In this document: positions 1-13,581 of the stretch, piece after piece | Position numbering within the stretch: position 1 is the stretch's first letter | Layout of the letters: every line of letters begins with the position of its first letter | Assembly (NCBI GenBank): GCA_964036045.1 | Contig: CAXIWF010000975.1 | Span: 1 to 64,000, forward strand | Direction of reading: 5' to 3' | DNA: 64,000 nt | Origin: Eutreptiella sp. 'Long Island Sound 2002' | Taxonomy: Eukaryota > Euglenozoa > Euglenophyceae > Eutreptiales > Eutreptiaceae | Position numbers and translations under genes: made by a program | Notes under the pieces: generated by a model | Seen by the model: the letters and a program-made list of their open reading frames with translations, nothing else | Databases searched by the model: none | What the model was told of the DNA's origin: nothing

Positions 1-1244
1 GGGGGTATGCTGGAACTTTTGGGGGCTCAGGGGGGGGTATGCCAGAACTTTCGAGGACTTAGGGGGGGGTATGCCGGAACTTTTGAGGACTTAGGGGGGG
101 GTATGCCGGAACTTTTGGGGGCTCAGGGGGGGGTATGCCAGAACTTTCGAGGACTTAGGGGGGGGTATGCCGGAACTTTTGAGGACTTAGGGGGGGTATG
201 CCGGAACTTTTGAGGACTTAGGGGGGGTATGCCGGAACTTTTGAGGACTTAGGGGGGGGTATGCCGGATCTTTTGAGGACTTAGGGGCGGGTATGCCGGA
301 ACCTTTGGGGACTTAGGGTGGGGTATGCCGGAACTTGTGGGGGCTCAGGGGGGGGTATGCCGGAACGTTTGGGGACTTAGGGGGGGGTATGCCGGAACTT
401 TTGCGGGCTCAGGGGGGGGTATGCCGGAACTTTTGGGGGCTCAGGGGGGGGTATGCCGGAACTTTTGAGGACTTAGGGGGGGGCCATGCCGGAACTTTTG
501 GGGGCTCAAGGGGGGGTATGCCAGAACTTTTGGGGGCTCAGGGGGGGGGGTATGCCGGAATTTTTGGGGACTTAGGGGGGGGGGTATGCCGGAACTTTTG
601 GGGACTTAGGGGGGGGTATGCTGGAACTTTTGGGGGCTCAGGGGGGGGTATGCCAGAACTTTCGAGGACTTAGGGGGGGGTATGCCGGAACTTTTGAGGA
701 CTTAGGGGGGGGTATGCCGGAACTTTTGGGGGCTCAGGGGGGGCTATGCCGGAACGTTTGGGGGCTTAGGGGGGGTGTGCCGGAACTTTTGGGGGCTCAG
801 GGGGGGTTATGCCGGAACTTTTGGGGGCTCAGGGGGGGGTATGCCGGAACTTTTGAGGACTTAGGGGGGGGTATGCCGGAACTTTTGAGGACTTAGGGGG
901 GGGTATGCCGAAATTTTCCGGGGCTCAGGGGGGGGTTTGCCGGAATTTTTGGGGGCTCAGGGGGGGGTATGCCGGAACTTTTGGGGGGTCAAGGGGGGGT
1001 ATGCCGGAACTTTTGAGGACTTAGGGGGGGGTATGCCCGAACTTTTGGGGGCTCAGGGGGGGGTATGCCGGAACTTTTGGGGGCTCAGGGGGGGGTATGC
1101 CGGAACTTTTGGGGGCTCAGGGGGGGTATGCCGGAACCTTTGGGGGCTCAGGGGGGGGTATGCCGGAACTTTTGAGGACTTAGGGGGGGGTATGCCGGAA
1201 CTTTTGAGGACTTAGGGGGGGTATGCCGGAACTTTTGGGGGCTC

Positions 1245-4200
1245 ATGGGGGGTATGCCGGAACTTGTGGGGGCTCAGGGGGGGTATGCCGGAACTTTTGA
1301 GGACTTAGGGGGGGTATGCCGGAACTTTTGTGGGCTCAGGGGGGGTATGCCGGAACTTGTGGGGGGTCAGGGGGGGTATGCCGGAACTTTTGAGGACTTA
1401 GGGGGGGTATGCCGGAACTTTTGGGGGCTCAGGGGGGGGTATGCCAGAACCTTTGGGGGCTCGGGGGGGGGTATGCCGGAACTTTTGGGGACTTAGATCG
1501 GGGTATGCCGGAACTTTTGGGGACTTAGGGGGGGGTATGCTGGAACTTTTGAGGACTTAGGGGGGGGTATGCCGGAACTTTTGGGGGCTCAGGGGGGGCT
1601 ATGCCGGAACTTTTGGGGGCTCAGGGGGGGGTATGCCGGAACTTTTGAGGACTTAGGGGGGGTATGCCGGAACTTTTGAGGACTTAGGGGGGGGTATGCC
1701 GGAACTTTTGGGGGCTCAGGGGGGGCTATGCCGGAACTTTTGAGGGCTCAGGGGGGGTGTGCCGGAACTTTTGGGGGCTCAAGGGGGGGTATGCCAGAAC
1801 TTTTGGGGGCTCAGGAGGGGGTTTGCCGGAACTTTTGGGGACTTAGGGGGGGGTATGCCGGAACTTTTGGGGACTTAGGGGGGGTATGCCGGAACTTTTG
1901 GGGGCTCAGGGGGGGGGTATGCCGGAACTATTGAGGCCTTAGGGGGGGTATGCCGGAACTTTTGAGGACTTAGGGGGGGGTATGTCGGAGCTTTTGGAAG
2001 CTCAGGGGGGGGTATGCCGGAACTTTTTGGGGGCTTAGGGGGGGGTGTGCCGAAACTTTTGGGGCCTCAGGGGGGGGTATGCGGGAACTTTTGGGGGCTC
2101 AGGGGGGGGTATGCCAAAACCTTTGAGGACTTAGGGGGGGGTATGCCGGAACGTTTGAGGACTTAGGGGGGTGTATGCCGGAACTTTTGGGGGCTCAGGG
2201 GGGGTATGCCGGAACTTTTGGGGGCTCAGGGGGGGGTATGCCAGAACTTTTGGGGGCTTAGGGGGGGGTATGCCGGAACTTTTGGGGGCTCAAGGGGGGA
2301 GTGTGCCAGAACTTTTGGGGGCTCAGGGGGGGGTATGCCGGAACTTTTGGGGACTTAGGGGGGGGTATGCCGGAACTTTCGAGGACTTAGGGGGGGGGGT
2401 GCCGGAACTTTTGAGGACCTAGGGGGGGGTATGCCGGAACTTTTGAGGACTTAGGGGGGGGTATGCCGGAACTTTTGAGGACTTAGGGGGGGGTATGCCG
2501 GAACTTTTGAGGACTTATGGGGGGGTATGCCGGAACTTTTGGGGGCTCAGGGGGGGGTATGCCGGAACTTGTGGGGGCTCAGGGGGGGGTATGCCGGAAC
2601 TTTTGAGGACTTAGGGGGGGGTATGCCGGAACTTTTGTGGGCTCAGGGGGGGGTATGCCGGAACTTTTCGGGGCTCAGCGGGGGGTATGCCGGAACTTTT
2701 GAGGACTTAGGGGGGGGTATGCCGGAACTTTTGGGGGCTCAGGGGGGGGTATGCCAGAACTTTTGGGGGCTCAGGGGGGGGTATGCCGGATCTTTTGGGG
2801 ACTTAGGGCGGGGTATGCCGGAACTTTTGGGGGGTCAAGGGGGGGGTATGCCGGAACTTTTGAGGACTTAGGGGGGGGTATGCCGGAACTTTTGGGGGCT
2901 CAGGGGGGGGTATGCCGGAACCTTTGGGGGCTCAGGGGGGGGTATGCCGGAACTTTTGGGGGCTCAGGGGGGGTATGCCGGAACCTTTGGGGGCTCAGGG
3001 GGGGGTATGCCGGAACTTTTGAGGACTTAGGGGGGGTATGCCGGAACTTTTGAGGACTTAGGGGGGGTATGCCGGAACTTTTGGGGGCTCAGTGGGGGGT
3101 ATGCCGGAACTTGTGGGGGCTCAGGGGGGGGGTATGCCGGAACTTTTGAGGACTTAGGGGGGGGTATGCCGGAACTTTTGTGGGCTCAGGGGGGGGTATG
3201 CCGGAACTTTTGGGGGCTCAGCGGGGGGTATGCCGGAACTTTTGAGGACTTAGGGGGGGGTATGCCGGAACTTTTGGGGGCTCAGGGGGGGTATGCCAGA
3301 ACCTTTGGGGGCTCGGGGGGGGGTATGCCGGAACTTTTGGGGACTTAGATCGGGGTATGCCGGAACTTTTGGGGACTTAGGGGGGGGTATGCTGGAACCT
3401 TTGAGGACTTAGGGGGGGGTATGCCGGAACTTTTGGGGGCTCAGGGGGGGCTATGCCGGAACTTTTGGGGGCTTAGGGGGGGGTATGCCGGAACTTTTGG
3501 GGGCTCAGGGGGGGGTATGCCGGAACTTTTGGGGGCTCAGGGGGGGGTATGCCGGAACTTTTGAGGACTTAGGGGGGGGTATGCCGGAACTTTTGAGGAC
3601 TTAGGGGGGGGGTATGCCGGAACTTTTGGGGGCTCAGGGGGGGCTATGCCGGAACTTTTGAGGGCTCAGGGGGGGTGTGCCGGAACTATTGAGGCCTTAG
3701 GGGGGGTATGCCGGAACTTTTGAGGACTTAGGGGGGGGTATGCCGGAGCTTTTGGAAGCTCAGGGGGGGGTATGCCGGAACTTTTTGGGGGCTCAGGGGG
3801 GGGTATGCCGGAACTTTTGAGGACTTAGGGGGGGGTATGCCGGAACTTTTGAGGACTTAGGGGGGGGTATGCCGGAACTTTTGGGGACTTAGGGGGGGTA
3901 TGCCGGAACTTTTGGGGGCTCAGGGGGGGGGTATGCCGGAACTATTGAGGCCTTAGGGGGGGTATGCCGGAACTTTTGAGGACTTAGGGGGGGGTATGCC
4001 GGAGCTTTTGGAAGCTCAGGGGGGGGTATGCCGGAACTTTTTGGGGGCTTAGGGGGGGGGTGTGCCGAAACTTTTGGAGCCTCAGGGGGGGTATGCGGGA
4101 ACTTTTGGGGGCTCAGGGGGGGGTATGCCAAAACCTTTGAGGACTTAGGGGGGGGTATGCCGGAACGTTTGAGGACTTAGGGGGGTGTATGCCGGAACTT

Positions 4201-4860
4201 TTGGGGGCTCAGGGGGGGGTATGCCGGAACTTTTGGGGGCTCAGGGGGGGGTATGCCAGAACGTTTGGGGGCTTAGGGGGGGGTATGCCGGAACTTTTGG
4301 GGGCTCAAGGGGGGAGTGTGCCAGAACTTTTGGGGGCTCAGGGGGGGGTATGCCGGAACTTTTGGGGACTTAGGGGGGGTATGCCGGAACTTTCGAGGAC
4401 TTAGGGGGGGGGGTGCCGGAACTTTTGAGGACTTAGGGGGGGGTATGCCGGAACTTTTGAGGACTTAGGGGGGGTATGCCGGAACTTTTGAGGACTTAGG
4501 GGGGGGTATGCCGGAACTTTTGAGGACTTATGGGGGGGTATGCCGGAACTTTTGGGGGCTCAGGGGGGGGTATGCCGGAACTTGTGGGGGCTCAGGGGGG
4601 GGTATGCCGGAACTTTTGAGGACTTAGGGGGGGGTATGCCGGAACTTTTGTGGGCTCAGGGGGGGGTATGCCGGAACTTTTCGGGGCTCAGCGGGGGGTA
4701 TGCCGGAACTTTTGAGGACTTAGGGGGGGGTATGCCGGAACCTTTGGGGGCTCAGGGGGGGGTATGCCAGAACTTTTGGGGGCTCAGGGGGGGGTATGCC
4801 GGATCTTTTGGGGACTTAGGGCGGGGTATGCCGGAACTTTTGGGGACTTAGGGGGGGTAT
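1245..4860 (+). repeat. Overlapping ~1.85- and ~2.01-kb satellite duplications
   Basis: Rare variants recur at fixed spacing. The odd unit ending ACTTAGATCGGGG is at 1491 and again at 3343 (offset 1852). The unit with AACTATTGAGGCCTTA is near 1925, 3685 and 3935. The run of units around 2527-2871 recurs at 4540-4851 (offset 2013). Several kilobases were therefore copied by segmental duplication rather than unit by unit. Boundaries are approximate, read by eye from shared variants. Confidence 0.7.
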
Positions 4861-7249
4861 GCCGGAACTTTTGAGGACTTAGGGGGGGGTATGCCGGAAC
4901 TTTTGGGGGCTCAGGGGGGGGTATGCCGGAACTTTTGGGGGCTGAGGGGGGGGTATGCCGGAACTTTTGGGGACTTAGGGGGGGGTATGCCGGAACTTTT
5001 GGGGGCTCAGGGGGGGCTATGCCGGAACTTTTGAGGACTTAGGGGGGGGTATGCCGGAACGTTTGAGGACTTAGGGGGGGGTATGCCGAAACTTTTGGGG
5101 GCTCAGGGGGGGCTATGCCGGAACTTTTGGGGGCTCAGAGGGGGGTGTGCCGGAACTTTTGGGGGCTCAAGGGGGGGTATGCCAGAACTTTTGGGGGCTC
5201 AGGAGGGGGTTTGCCGGATTTTTTGGGGACATAGGGGGGGGTATGCCGGAACTTTTGGGGACTTAGGGGGGGTATGCCGGAACTTTTGGGGGCTCAGGGG
5301 GGCGTATGCCGGAACCTTTGAGGACTTAGGGGGGGGTATGCCGGAACTTTTGAGGACTTAGGGGGGGGTATGCCGGGACTTTTGGGGGCTCAGGGGGGGG
5401 TATGCCGGAACTTTTGGGGGCTTAGGGGGGGGTGTGCCGGAACTTTTGGTGGCTCAGGGGGGGGTATGCCGGAACTTTTGGGGGCTCAGGGGGGGGTATG
5501 CCGGAACTTTTGAGGACTTAGGGGGGGGTATGCCGGAACTTTTGAGGACTTAGGGGGGGGTATGCCGGATCTTTTGGGGGCTCAGGGGGGGGTATGCCGG
5601 AACTTTTGGGGGCTCAGGGGGGGGTATGCCAGAACGTTTGGGGGCTTAGGGGGGGGTATGCCCGAACTTTTGGGGGCTCAAGGGGGGGGTATGCCAGAAT
5701 TTTTGGGGGCTCAGGGGGGGGTATGCCGGAACTTTTGGGGACTTAGGGGGGGGTACGCCGGAACTTTCGAGGACTTAGGGGGGGGTATGCCGGAACTTTT
5801 GAGGACTTAGGGGGGGGTATGCCGGAACTTTTGAGGACTTAGGGGGGGGTATGCCGGAACTTTTGAGGACTTAGGGGGGGGTATGCCGGAACTTTTGAGG
5901 ACTTAGGGGGGGGTATGCCGGAACTTTTGGGGACTTAGGGTGGGGTATGCCGGAAGTTGTGGGGGCTCAGGGGGGGGTATGCCGGAACTTTTGGGGACTT
6001 AGGGGGGGGTATGCCGGAACTTTTGGGGGCTCAGGGGGGGTATGCCGGAACGTTTGGGGACTAAGGGGGGGGGTATGCCGGAACTTTTGGGGACTTAGGG
6101 GGGGGGTATGCCGGAACCTTTGAGGAATTAGGGGGGGGTATGCCGGAACTTTTGAGGACTTAGTGGGGGGTATGCCGGAACCTTTGGGGACTTAGGGGGG
6201 GGTGTGCCGGAACTTTTGGGGGCTCAAGGGGGGGTATGCCGGAACTTTTGGGGACTTGGGGGGGGGGTATGCGGGAACTTTTGAGGACTTAGGGGGGGGT
6301 ATGCCAAAACTTTTGGGGACTTAGGGGGGGGTATGCCGGAACTTTTGAGGACTTAGGGGGGGGTATGCCGGAACTTTTGAGGACTTAGGGGGGGGTATGC
6401 CGGAACTTTTGAGGACTTAGGGGGGGGTATGCCGGAACTTTTGAGGACTTAGGGGGGGGTATGCCGGAAGTTTTGGGGGCTCAGGGGGGGGTATGCCGGA
6501 ATTTTTGAGGACTTAGGGGGGGCTATGCCGGAACTTTTGAGGACTTAGGGGGGGGTATGCCGGAACGTTTGGGGACTTAGGGGGGGGTACGCCGGAACCT
6601 TTGAGGACTTAGGGGGGGGTATGCCGGAACCTTTGAGAACTTAGGGGGGGGTATGCCGGAACTTTTGAAGACTTAGGGGGGGGTATGCCGGAACTTTTGG
6701 GGGCTCAGGGGGGGGTATGCCGGAACTTTTGAGGACTTAGGGGGGGGGTATGCCGGAACTTTTGAGGACTTAGGGGGGGGTATGCCGGAACTTTTGAGGA
6801 CTTAGGGGGGGGTATGCCGGAACTTTTGAGGACTTAGGGGGGGGTATGCCGGAACTTTTGTGGGCTCAGGGGGGGGTATGCCGGAACTTTTGAGGACTTA
6901 GGGGGGGGTATGCCAGAACCTTTGAGGACTTAGGGGGGGGTATGCCGGAACTTTTGATGACTTAGGGGGGGGTATGCCGGAACTTTTGGGGGCTTAGGGG
7001 GGGGTATGCCGGAAATTTGTGGAGGCTCAGGGGGGGGTATGCCGGAACTTTTGGGGGCTCAGGGGGGGGCGTGCCGGAACTTTTGAGGACTTAGGGGGGG
7101 TATGCCGGAACTTTTGAGGACTTAGGGGGGGGTATGCCGGAACTTTTGAGGACTTAGGGGGGGGTATGCCGGAACTTTTGGGGACTTAGGGGGGGGTATG
7201 CCGGAACTTTTGGGGGCTTAGGGGGGGGTATGCCGGAACTTTTGGGGGC

Positions 7250-10200
7250 TCACGGGGGGGGTATGCCGGAACTTTTGGGGGCTCAGGGGGGGGTATGCCG
7301 GAACTTTTGAGGGCTTAGGGGGGGGTATGCCAGAACTTGTGGGGGCTCAGGGGGGGGTATGCCGGAACTTTTGGGGGCTCAGGGGGGGGTATGCCGGAAC
7401 TTTTGGGGGCTCAGGGGGGGGTATGCCGGAACTTTTGAGGGCCCAGGGGGGGGGTATGCCGGAAGTTTTGGGGGCTCAGGGGGGGGTATGCCGGAACTTT
7501 TGAGGACTTAGGGGGGGGTATGCCGGAACTTATGGGGGCTCAGGGGGGGGTATGCCGGAACTTTTGAGGACTTAGGGGGGGGTATGCCGGAACTTTTGGG
7601 GGCTTAGGGGGGGGTATGCCGGAACTTTTGGGGGCTCAGGGGGGGGTATGCCGGAACTTTTGAGGACTTAGGGGGGGGTATGCCGGAACTTGTGGGGGCT
7701 CAGGGGGGGGTATGCCGGAACTTTTGAGGACTTAGGGGGGGGTATGCCGGAACTTTTCGAGGACTTAGGGGGGGCTATGCCGGAACTTGTGGGGGCTCAG
7801 GGGGGGGTATGCCGGAACTTTTGGGGGCTCAGGGGGGGGGTATGCCGGAACTTTTGAGGACTTAGGGGGGGGTATGCCGAAACTTTTGGGGGCTCAGGGG
7901 GGGGTATGCCGGAACTTTTGGGGGCTCAGGGGGGGGTATGCCGGAACCTTTGAGGACTTAGGGGGGGGTATGCCGGAACTTTTGGGGGCTCAGGGGGGGG
8001 TATGCCGGAACTTTTGGGGACTTAGGGGGTGGTATGCCGGAACTTTTGGGGGCTCAGGGGGGGGTATGCCGGAACTTTTGAGGACTTAGGGGAGGGTATG
8101 CCGGAACTTTTGGGGGCTCAGGGGGGGGTATGCCGGAACTTTTGAGGACTCAGGGGGGGGTATGCGGGAACTTTTGGGGGCTCAGGGGGGGGTATGCCGG
8201 AACTTTTGGGGGCTCAGGGGGGGGTATGCCGGAACTTTTGAGGACTTAGGGGGGGGTATGCCGGAACTTTTGAGGACTTAGGGGGGGGTATGCCGGAACT
8301 TTTGGGGGCTCAGGGGGGGGTATGCCGGAACTTTTGGGGGCTCAGGGGGGGTATGCCGGAACTTTTGAGGACTTAGGAGGGGGTATGCCAGAACCTTTGG
8401 GGGCTTAGGGGGGGGTATGCCGGAACTTTTGAGGACTTAGGGGGGGGGATGCCGGAACTTTTAGGGACTTAGGGGGGGGTATGCCGGAACTTTTGTGGGC
8501 TCAGGGGGGGTTATGCCGGAACTTTTGAGGACCTGAGGGGGGGTATGCCGGAACCTTTGGAGGCTCAGGGGGGGGTATGCCGGAACTTTTGAGGACTTAG
8601 GGGGGGGTATGCCGGAACTTGTGGGGGCTCAGGGGGGGGTATGCCGGAACGTTTGAGGACTTAGGGGGGGGTATGCCGGAACTTTTGTGGGCTCAGGGGG
8701 GGGTATGCCGGAACTTTTTGGGGGCTTAGGGGGGGGTATGCCGGAACTTTTGAGGACTTAGGGGGGGGTATGCCGGAACTTGTGGGGGCTCAGGGGGGGG
8801 TATGCCGGAACTTGTGGGGGGTCAGGGGGGGGTATGCCGGAACTTTTGAGGACTTAGGGGGGGGTATGCCGGAACTTGTGGGGGCTCAGGGGGGGGTATG
8901 CCGGAACTTGTGGGGGCTCAGGGGGGGGTATGCCGGAAATTTTGGGGACTTAGGGGGGGGTATGCCGGAAATTTTGGGGGCTCAGGGGGGGGTATGCCGG
9001 AACCTTTGAGGACTTAGGGGGGGGTACGCCGGAACGTTTGAGGACTTAAGGGGGGGTATGCCGGAACTTTTGGGGGCTTAGGGGGGGGTATGCCGGAACT
9101 TTTGAGGACTTAGGGGGGGGTATGCCGGAACTTTTGGGGGCTCAGGGGGGGGCGTGCCGGAACTTTTGAGGACTTAGGGGGGGTATGCCGGAACTTTTGA
9201 GGACTTAGGGGGGGGTATGCCGGAACTTTTGAGGACTTAGGGGGGGGTATGCCGGAACGTTTGAGGACTTAAGGGGGGGTATGCCGGAACTTTTGAGGAC
9301 TTAGGGGGGGGTATGCCGGAACTTTTGAGGACTTAAGGGGGGGTATGCCGGAACTTTTGAGGACTTAGGGGGGGGTACGCCGGAACGTTTGAGGACTTAA
9401 GGGGGGGTATGCCGGAACTTTTGAGGACTTAGGGGGGGGTATGCCGGAACTTTTGAGGACTTAGGGGGGGGTATGCCAGAACTTTTGAGGACTTAGGGGG
9501 GGGTATGCCGGAACTTTTGGGGGCTTAGGGGGGGGTATGCCGGAACTTGTGGAGGCTCAGGGGGGGGTATGCCGGAACTTTTGGGGGCTCAGGGGGGGGC
9601 GTGCCGGAACTTTTGAGGACTTAGGGGGGGTATGCCGGAACTTTTGAGGACTTAGGGGGGGGTATGCCGGAACTTTTGAGGACTTAGGGGGGGGTATGCC
9701 GGAACTTTTGGGGACTTAGGGGGGGGTATGCCGGAACTTTTGGGGGCTCAGGGGGGGGCGTGCCGGAACTTTTGAGGACTTAGGGGGGGGTATGCCGGAA
9801 CTTTTGGGGACTTAGGGGGGGGTATGCCGGAACTTTTGAGGACTTAGGGGGGGGTATGCCGGAACTTTTGAGGACTTAGGGGGGGGTATGCCGGAACTTT
9901 TGGGGACTTAGGGGGGGGTATGCCGGAACTTTTGGGGACTTAGGGGGGGGGTATGCCGGAACTTTTGGGGGCTCACGGGGGGGGTATGCCGGAACTTTTG
10001 GGGGCTCAGGGGGGGGTATGCCGGAACTTGTGGGGGCTCAGGGGGGGGTATGCCGGAACTTTTGGGGGCTCAGGGGGGGGTATGCCGGAACTTTTGGGGG
10101 CTCAGGGGGGGGTATGCCAGAACTTTTGAGGGCTCAGGGGGGGGGTATGCCGGAAGTTTTGGGGGCTCAGGGGGGGGTATGCCGGAATTTTTGAGGACTT

Positions 10201-11700
10201 AGGGGGGGGTATGCCGGAACTTATGGGGGCTCAGGGGGGGGTATGCCGGAACTTTTGAGGACTTAGGGGGGGGTATGCCGGAACTTTTGGGGGCTCAGGG
10301 GGGGGTATGCCGGAACTTTTGGGGGCTCAGGGGGGGGTTTGCCGGAACTTTTGAGGACTTAGGGGGGGGTATGCCGGAACTTGTGGGGGCTCAGGGGGGG
10401 GTATGCCGGAACTTTTGAGGACTTAGGGGGGGGTATGCCGGAACTTTTCGAGGACTTAGGGGGGGGTATGCCGGAACTTGTGGGGGCTCAGGGGGGGGTA
10501 TGCCGGAACTTTTGGGGGCTCAGGGGGGGGTATGCCGGAACTTTTGAGGACTTAGGGGGGGGTATGCCGAAACTTTTGGGGGCTCAGGGGGGGGTATGCC
10601 GGAACTTTTGGGGGCTCAGGGGGGGGTATGCCGGAACCTTTGAGGACTTAGGGGGGGGTATGCCGGAACTTTTGGGGGCTCAGGGGGGGGTATGCCGGAA
10701 CTTTTGGGGACTTAGGGGGTGGTATGCCGGAACTTTTGGGGGCTCAGGGGGGGGTATGCCGGAACTTTTGAGGACTTAGGGGGGGGTATGCCGGAACTTT
10801 TGGGGGCTCAGGGGGGGGTATGCCGGAACTTTTGAGGACTCAGGGGGGGGTATGCCGGAACTTTTGGGGGCTCAGGGGGGGGTATGCCGGAACTTTTGGG
10901 GGCTCAGGGGGGGGTATGCCGGAACTTTTGAGGACTTAGGGGGGGGTATGCCGGAACTTGTGGGGGCTCAGGGGGGGGTATGCCGGAACTTTTGGGGGCT
11001 CAGGGGGGGTATGCCGGAACTTTTGAGGACTTAGGAGGGGGTATGCCAGAACTTTTGGGGGCTTAGGGGGGGGTATGCCGGAACTTTTGAGGACTTAGGG
11101 GGGGGATGCCGGACTTTTTAGGGACTTAGGGGGGGGTATGCCGGAACTTTTGTGGGCTCAGGGGGGGTTATGCCGGAACTTTTGAGGACCTGAGGGGGGG
11201 TATGCCGGAACCTTTGGAGGCTCAGGGGGGGGTATGCCGGAACTTTTGAGGACTTAGGGGGGGGTATGCCGGAACTTGTGGGGGCTCAGGGGGGGGTATG
11301 CCGGAACCTTTGAGGACTTAGGGGGGGGTATGCCGGAACTTTTGTGGGCTCAGGGGGGGGGGGCCGGAACTTTTTGGGGGCTTAGGGGGGGGTATGCCGG
11401 AACTTTTGAGGACTTAGGGGGGGGTATGCCGGAACTTGTGGGGGCTCAAGGGGGGGGTATGCCGGAACTTGTGGGGGGTCAGGGGGGGGTATGCCGGAAA
11501 TTTTGAGGACTTAGGGGGGGGTATGCCGGAACTTGTGGGGGCTCAGGGGGGGGTATGCCGGAACTTGTGGGGGCTCAGGGGGGGGTATGCCGGAAATTTT
11601 GGGGACTTAGGGGGGGGTATGCCGGAAATTTTGGGGGCTCAGGGGGGGGTATGCCGGAACCTTTGAGGACTTAGGGGGGGGTACGCCGGAACGTTTGAGG
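7250..11700 (+). repeat. ~2.7-kb tandem satellite duplication
   Basis: A run of units with distinctive variants at about 7250-9010 recurs at about 9970-11670. Markers are the GCTCACGGGG unit (7250 and 9973) and the pair of AAATTTT units at about 8938-8980 and 11590-11640. The offset drifts from about 2.72 to 2.66 kb because of small unit-number changes. The second copy of the 8.7-kb unit has a local deletion near 11360, where a G run runs straight into GCCGG. Confidence 0.7.
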
Positions 11701-12941
11701 ACTTAAGGGGGGGTATGCCGGAACTTTTGGGGGCTCATGAGGGCGTATGCCGTAACTTTTGAGGGCTCAGGGGGGGGTATGCCGGAACGTTTGGGGGCTC
11801 AGGGGGGGGTATGCCGGAACTTTTGAGGACTTAGGGGGGGGTATGCCGGAACTTTTGAGGACTTAGGGGGGGGTACCCCGGAACTTGTGGGGGCTCAGGG
11901 GGGGGGTATGCCGGAACTTTTGAGGACTTAGGGGGGGTATGCCGGAACTTTTGGGGGCCCAGGGGGGGGTATGCTGGAACTTTTGGGGGCTCAGGGGGGG
12001 GTATGCCGGAACTTTTGAGGACTTAGGGGGTGGTATGCCGGAACTTTTGGAGGCTTAGGGGGGGGTATGCCGGAACTTTTGAGGACTTAGGGGGGGGTAT
12101 GCCGGAACTTTTAGGGACTTAGGGGGGGGTATGCCGGAACTTTTGGGGGCTCAGGGGGGGGTATGCCGGAACTTTTGGGGGCTTAGGGGGGGGTATGCCG
12201 GAACTTTTGAGGACTTAGGGGGGGGTATGCCGGCACTTGTGGGGGCTCAGGGGGGGGTATGCCGGAACTTGTGGGGGCTCGGGGGGGGGTATGCCGGAAC
12301 TTTTGAGGACTTAGGGGGGGGTATGCCAGAACTTTTGAGGACTTAGGGGGGGGTATGCCGGAACTTTTGGGGGCTCAGGGGGGGGTATGCCGGAAGTTTT
12401 GGGGGCTCAGGGGGGGGTATGCCGGAAATTTTGGGGACTTAGGGGGGGGTATGCCGGAACTTTTGGGGGCTCAGGGGGGGGTATGCCGGGACTTTTGGGG
12501 ACTTAGGGGGGGGTATGCCGGAACTTTTGAGGACTTAGGGGGGGGTATGCCGGAACTTTTGGGGGCTTAGGGGGGGCTATTCCGGAACGTTTGAGGACTT
12601 AGGGGGGGTATGCCGGAACTTTAAGGGGCTCAGGGGGGGGTATGCCGGAACTTTTGGGGACTTAGGGGGGGGTATGCCAGAGCTTTTGGGGGCTCAGGGG
12701 GGGGTATGCCGGAACTTTTGGGGGCTCAGGGGGGGTATGCCGGAACTTTTGGGGACTTAGGGGGGGGTATGCCAGAACTTTTGGGGGCTTAGGGGGGGGT
12801 ATGCCGGAACTTTTGAGGACTTAGGGGGGGGTATGCCGGAACTTTTGAGGACTTAGGGGGGGGTATGCCGGAACTTTTGAGGACTTATGGGGGGGTATGC
12901 CGGAACTTTTGGGGACTTAGGGGGGGGTATGCCGGAACTTT

Positions 12942-13581
12942 TGGGGGCTCAGGGGGGGGTATGCCGGAACTTTTGAGGACTTAGGGGGGGGTATGCCGGA
13001 ACTTTTGGGGGCTCAGGGGGGGGTATGCCGGAACTTTTCGGGGCTCAGGGGGGGGTATGCCCGAACTTTTGGGGGCTCAAGGGGGGGGTATGCCGGATTT
13101 TATGGGGGCTCAGGGGGGGGTATGCCGGAACTCTTGGGGGCTCAGGGGGGGGTATGCCGGAACTCTTGGGGGCTCAGGGGGGGGTATGCCGGAATTTTTG
13201 GGGGCTTAGGGGGGGTATGCCGGAACTTTTGGGGGCTCAGGGGGGGGTATGCCGGAACTTTTGAGGACTTAGGGGGGGGTATGCCGGAACTTTTGGGGGC
13301 TCAGGGGGGGGTATGCCGGAACTTTTGGGGGCTCAGGGGGGGGTATGCCGGAACTTTTCGGGGCTCAGGGGGGGGTATGCCCGAACTTTTGGGGGCTCAA
13401 GGGGGGGGTATGCCGGATTTTATGGGGGCTCAGGGGGGGGTATGCCGGAACTCCTGGGGGCTCAGGGGGGGGTATGCCGGAACTCTTGGGGGCTCAGGGG
13501 GGGGTATGCCGGAATTTTTGGGGGCTTAGGGGGGGTATGCCGGAACTTTTGGGGGCTCAGGGGGGGGTATGCCGGAACTTT
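12942..13581 (+). repeat. 320-bp (10-unit) tandem duplication
   Basis: Ten consecutive units starting near 12942 are repeated directly from about 13262. They include the unit GGATTTTATGGGGG and two units with AACTCTTGG. The copies differ at only a few bases (for example CTCTTGG at 13131 against CTCCTGG at 13451), so the duplication looks young. The same unit series occurs again near 15730-16000 in the larger 2.43-kb duplication. Confidence 0.85.
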
